Shown here: in pieces, positions 7,007-7,667 of the stretch
Position numbering within the stretch: position 1 is the first letter of the stretch
Layout: each line of letters opens with the position of its first letter
Assembly: GCA_011524805.1 (NCBI GenBank)
Contig: WTJO01000012.1
Span: forward strand, 1 to 7,667
Length of the DNA: 7,667 nt
Source of the DNA: Alphaproteobacteria bacterium
Lineage (GTDB): Bacteria > Pseudomonadota > Alphaproteobacteria > Puniceispirillales > Puniceispirillaceae
Direction: 5' to 3'
Notes under the pieces: generated by a model
The model's database searches: none
The model's input: only the letters and a program-made list of their open reading frames with translations
What the model was told of the DNA's origin: nothing
Position numbers and translations under genes: made by a program

Positions 7007-7608
7007 GATGAACTCTCCTCGGCACCTTCACCCGAACGCACTTTTGCCAGCCTGACCGTATCTGCGCGTGACTGGATATTCTGCGAGCCGATATGCTGGC
7101 GCTTTACCCCGTCACGCTTCCGCAACGTCAATGTAATTGCCCCTATCATGGCCACCAGCAAGATAAGACCGGCAAGCTGGAACAAATAGATGTAATCTGT
7201 ATAAATCACCCGTCCAAGTGCCAGTGTATTATGCACATCCGACATTACAGGCATGGTGGCATCCGAGCCTGTCAGGCTGAAGAAAGTCACAAATAGCTCA
7301 ACCAGCAAGACCCCTGCGATAAGCAGACCAAGCGGGCGGTATCTCTGAAAGCCTTCACGCAATTCAACAAAGTTGATATCCAGCATCATCACGACAAACA
7401 GGAACAGCACCGCCACCGCGCCGACATACACAACCACAAGCAACATGGCTAGAAATTCTGCATGTAACAGCACAAACAGCCCTGCGGCGTTAAAAAATGC
7501 CAAAATCAGGAATAATACCGAATGCACAGGGTTACGCGCAGACACAACCATCAGGCCGGCCAGCAGCGTAATCGCAGCAAATAGATAGAAAAATACGGCA
7601 GATAACAT
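7003..7608 (-). CDS. nuoJ: NADH-quinone oxidoreductase subunit J
   Basis: Membrane subunit of complex I (201 residues, five membrane helices expected) that packs with NuoA, NuoK and NuoN near the quinone end of the membrane arm. The signature is the third helix, VVVYVGAVAVLFLFVVMML at about 58-76, with the conserved tyrosine Y61 at the pi-bulge thought to switch conformation during coupling. ARNPVHSVLFLILAFFNAAG (24-43) and HAEFLAMLL (49-57) precede it, and a last helix (about 142-162) is followed by a charged tail beginning LRKRDGVKRQ, as in other Alphaproteobacteria. The tail from about 165 to 201 is polar and ends EESSS. The ATG at 7608 has a seven-G Shine-Dalgarno tract four bases upstream. 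The stop overlaps the nuoK start by four bases. Confidence 0.97.
   Translation of the reverse strand: MLSAVFFYLFAAITLLAGLMVVSARNPVHSVLFLILAFFNAAGLFVLLHAEFLAMLLVVVYVGAVAVLFLFVVMMLDINFVELREGFQRYRPLGLLIAGVLLVELFVTFFSLTGSDATMPVMSDVHNTLALGRVIYTDYIYLFQLAGLILLVAMIGAITLTLRKRDGVKRQHIGSQNIQSRADTVRLAKVRSGEGAEESSS
7007..7020 (-). promoter_or_regulatory. Ribosome-binding site of nuoK inside nuoJ
   Basis: The coding strand reads GAGGAG at 7020-7015 with an eight-base spacer to ATG at 7006. The site lies in the last codons of nuoJ (the Glu-Glu-Ser-Ser-Ser tail), and the start overlaps the nuoJ TGA. Together these indicate translational coupling of nuoJ and nuoK. Confidence 0.8.
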
Positions 7609-7620
7609 CTAGCCCCCCCT
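7609..7620 (-). promoter_or_regulatory. Ribosome-binding site of nuoJ with a seven-G run
   Basis: The coding strand reads A, then seven G (7619-7613), then CTAG and ATG at 7608. The G run fits a strong Shine-Dalgarno. It falls in the roughly 34-base gap after the inferred nuoI stop, so a length change in the run would alter spacing but no reading frame. Confidence 0.7.
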
Positions 7621-7642
7621 GCTCATTCCCACGCGCAATTCG

Positions 7643-7667
7643 TTAGCGCCATTTGGCATCTGACGAC
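7643..7667 (-). CDS. nuoI: Probable NADH-quinone oxidoreductase subunit I, last seven codons (gene enters from the right edge)
   Basis: Only the tail is in the window. In one minus-strand frame the edge reads Ser-Ser-Asp-Ala-Lys-Trp-Arg and then TAA at 7645-7643. Alphaproteobacterial NuoI proteins commonly end in a short Asp-Ala-x-x-Arg sequence (for example DAPYR), and nuoI is the gene expected directly before nuoJ, so this is most likely the end of the ferredoxin-like subunit that carries two [4Fe-4S] clusters. The call depends on seven residues and on gene order. Another frame is also open here, so it is not certain. Confidence 0.55.

Noticed and set aside
7609..7642. The nuoI-nuoJ gap as a promoter or small RNA site
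   Set aside because: Only about 34 bases, mostly a ribosome-binding site; no convincing -35/-10 pair or hairpin.
1..7667. CRISPR arrays, insertion sequences, tRNA or rRNA genes, phage or defence genes
   Set aside because: None seen: no spaced direct-repeat array, no transposase-like protein, no RNA gene signature, and almost all bases belong to conserved housekeeping genes.

Overview
This window is an ordinary but well-resolved stretch of bacterial core genome. Every supportable gene lies on the minus strand, so transcription runs from high to low coordinates. In that direction the order is: the very end of nuoI, then nuoJ, nuoK, nuoL, nuoM and nuoN (the membrane half of respiratory complex I), birA (biotin protein ligase), coaX (type III pantothenate kinase) and the first 68 codons of an RNase J gene, which leaves through the left edge. 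The nuoN-birA-coaX-rnj order is typical of Alphaproteobacteria, and the proteins have alphaproteobacterial features: a NuoJ C-terminal tail with GVKRQ, a BirA without a DNA-binding domain, and RNase J instead of RNase E-led context. Base composition looks intermediate (near half G+C by eye). A marine lineage such as SAR116 would fit, but that is only a guess.

Layout. 7643-7667 is the inferred nuoI tail. 7003-7608 is nuoJ, 6689-7006 nuoK, 4746-6686 nuoL, 3239-4744 nuoM and 1782-3227 nuoN. These are joined by short gaps or small overlaps with Shine-Dalgarno sites placed in the preceding gene's end. 1022-1765 is birA, 215-1012 coaX and 1-204 the partial rnj. The longest non-coding interval is about 34 bases (nuoI-nuoJ). 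No room for a promoter or terminator is visible between genes, so the window reads as one polycistronic unit.

How the genes work together. NuoJ, K, L, M and N form the proton-pumping arm of NADH:quinone oxidoreductase in the inner membrane. L, M and N are paralogous antiporter-like channels, while J and K form part of the connection to the quinone-binding arm. BirA attaches biotin to carboxylases such as acetyl-CoA carboxylase, and CoaX commits pantothenate to coenzyme A. RNase J processes and degrades RNA. The last three share conserved neighbourhood rather than a common pathway.

No new biological system was found. The most distinctive local feature is a 15-base imperfect tandem duplication at the nuoN-birA junction. 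It repeats the last codons and stop of nuoN and bears on which birA start is used. Two start sites are revised inward relative to the longest open frame: nuoM to 4744 and birA to 1765.
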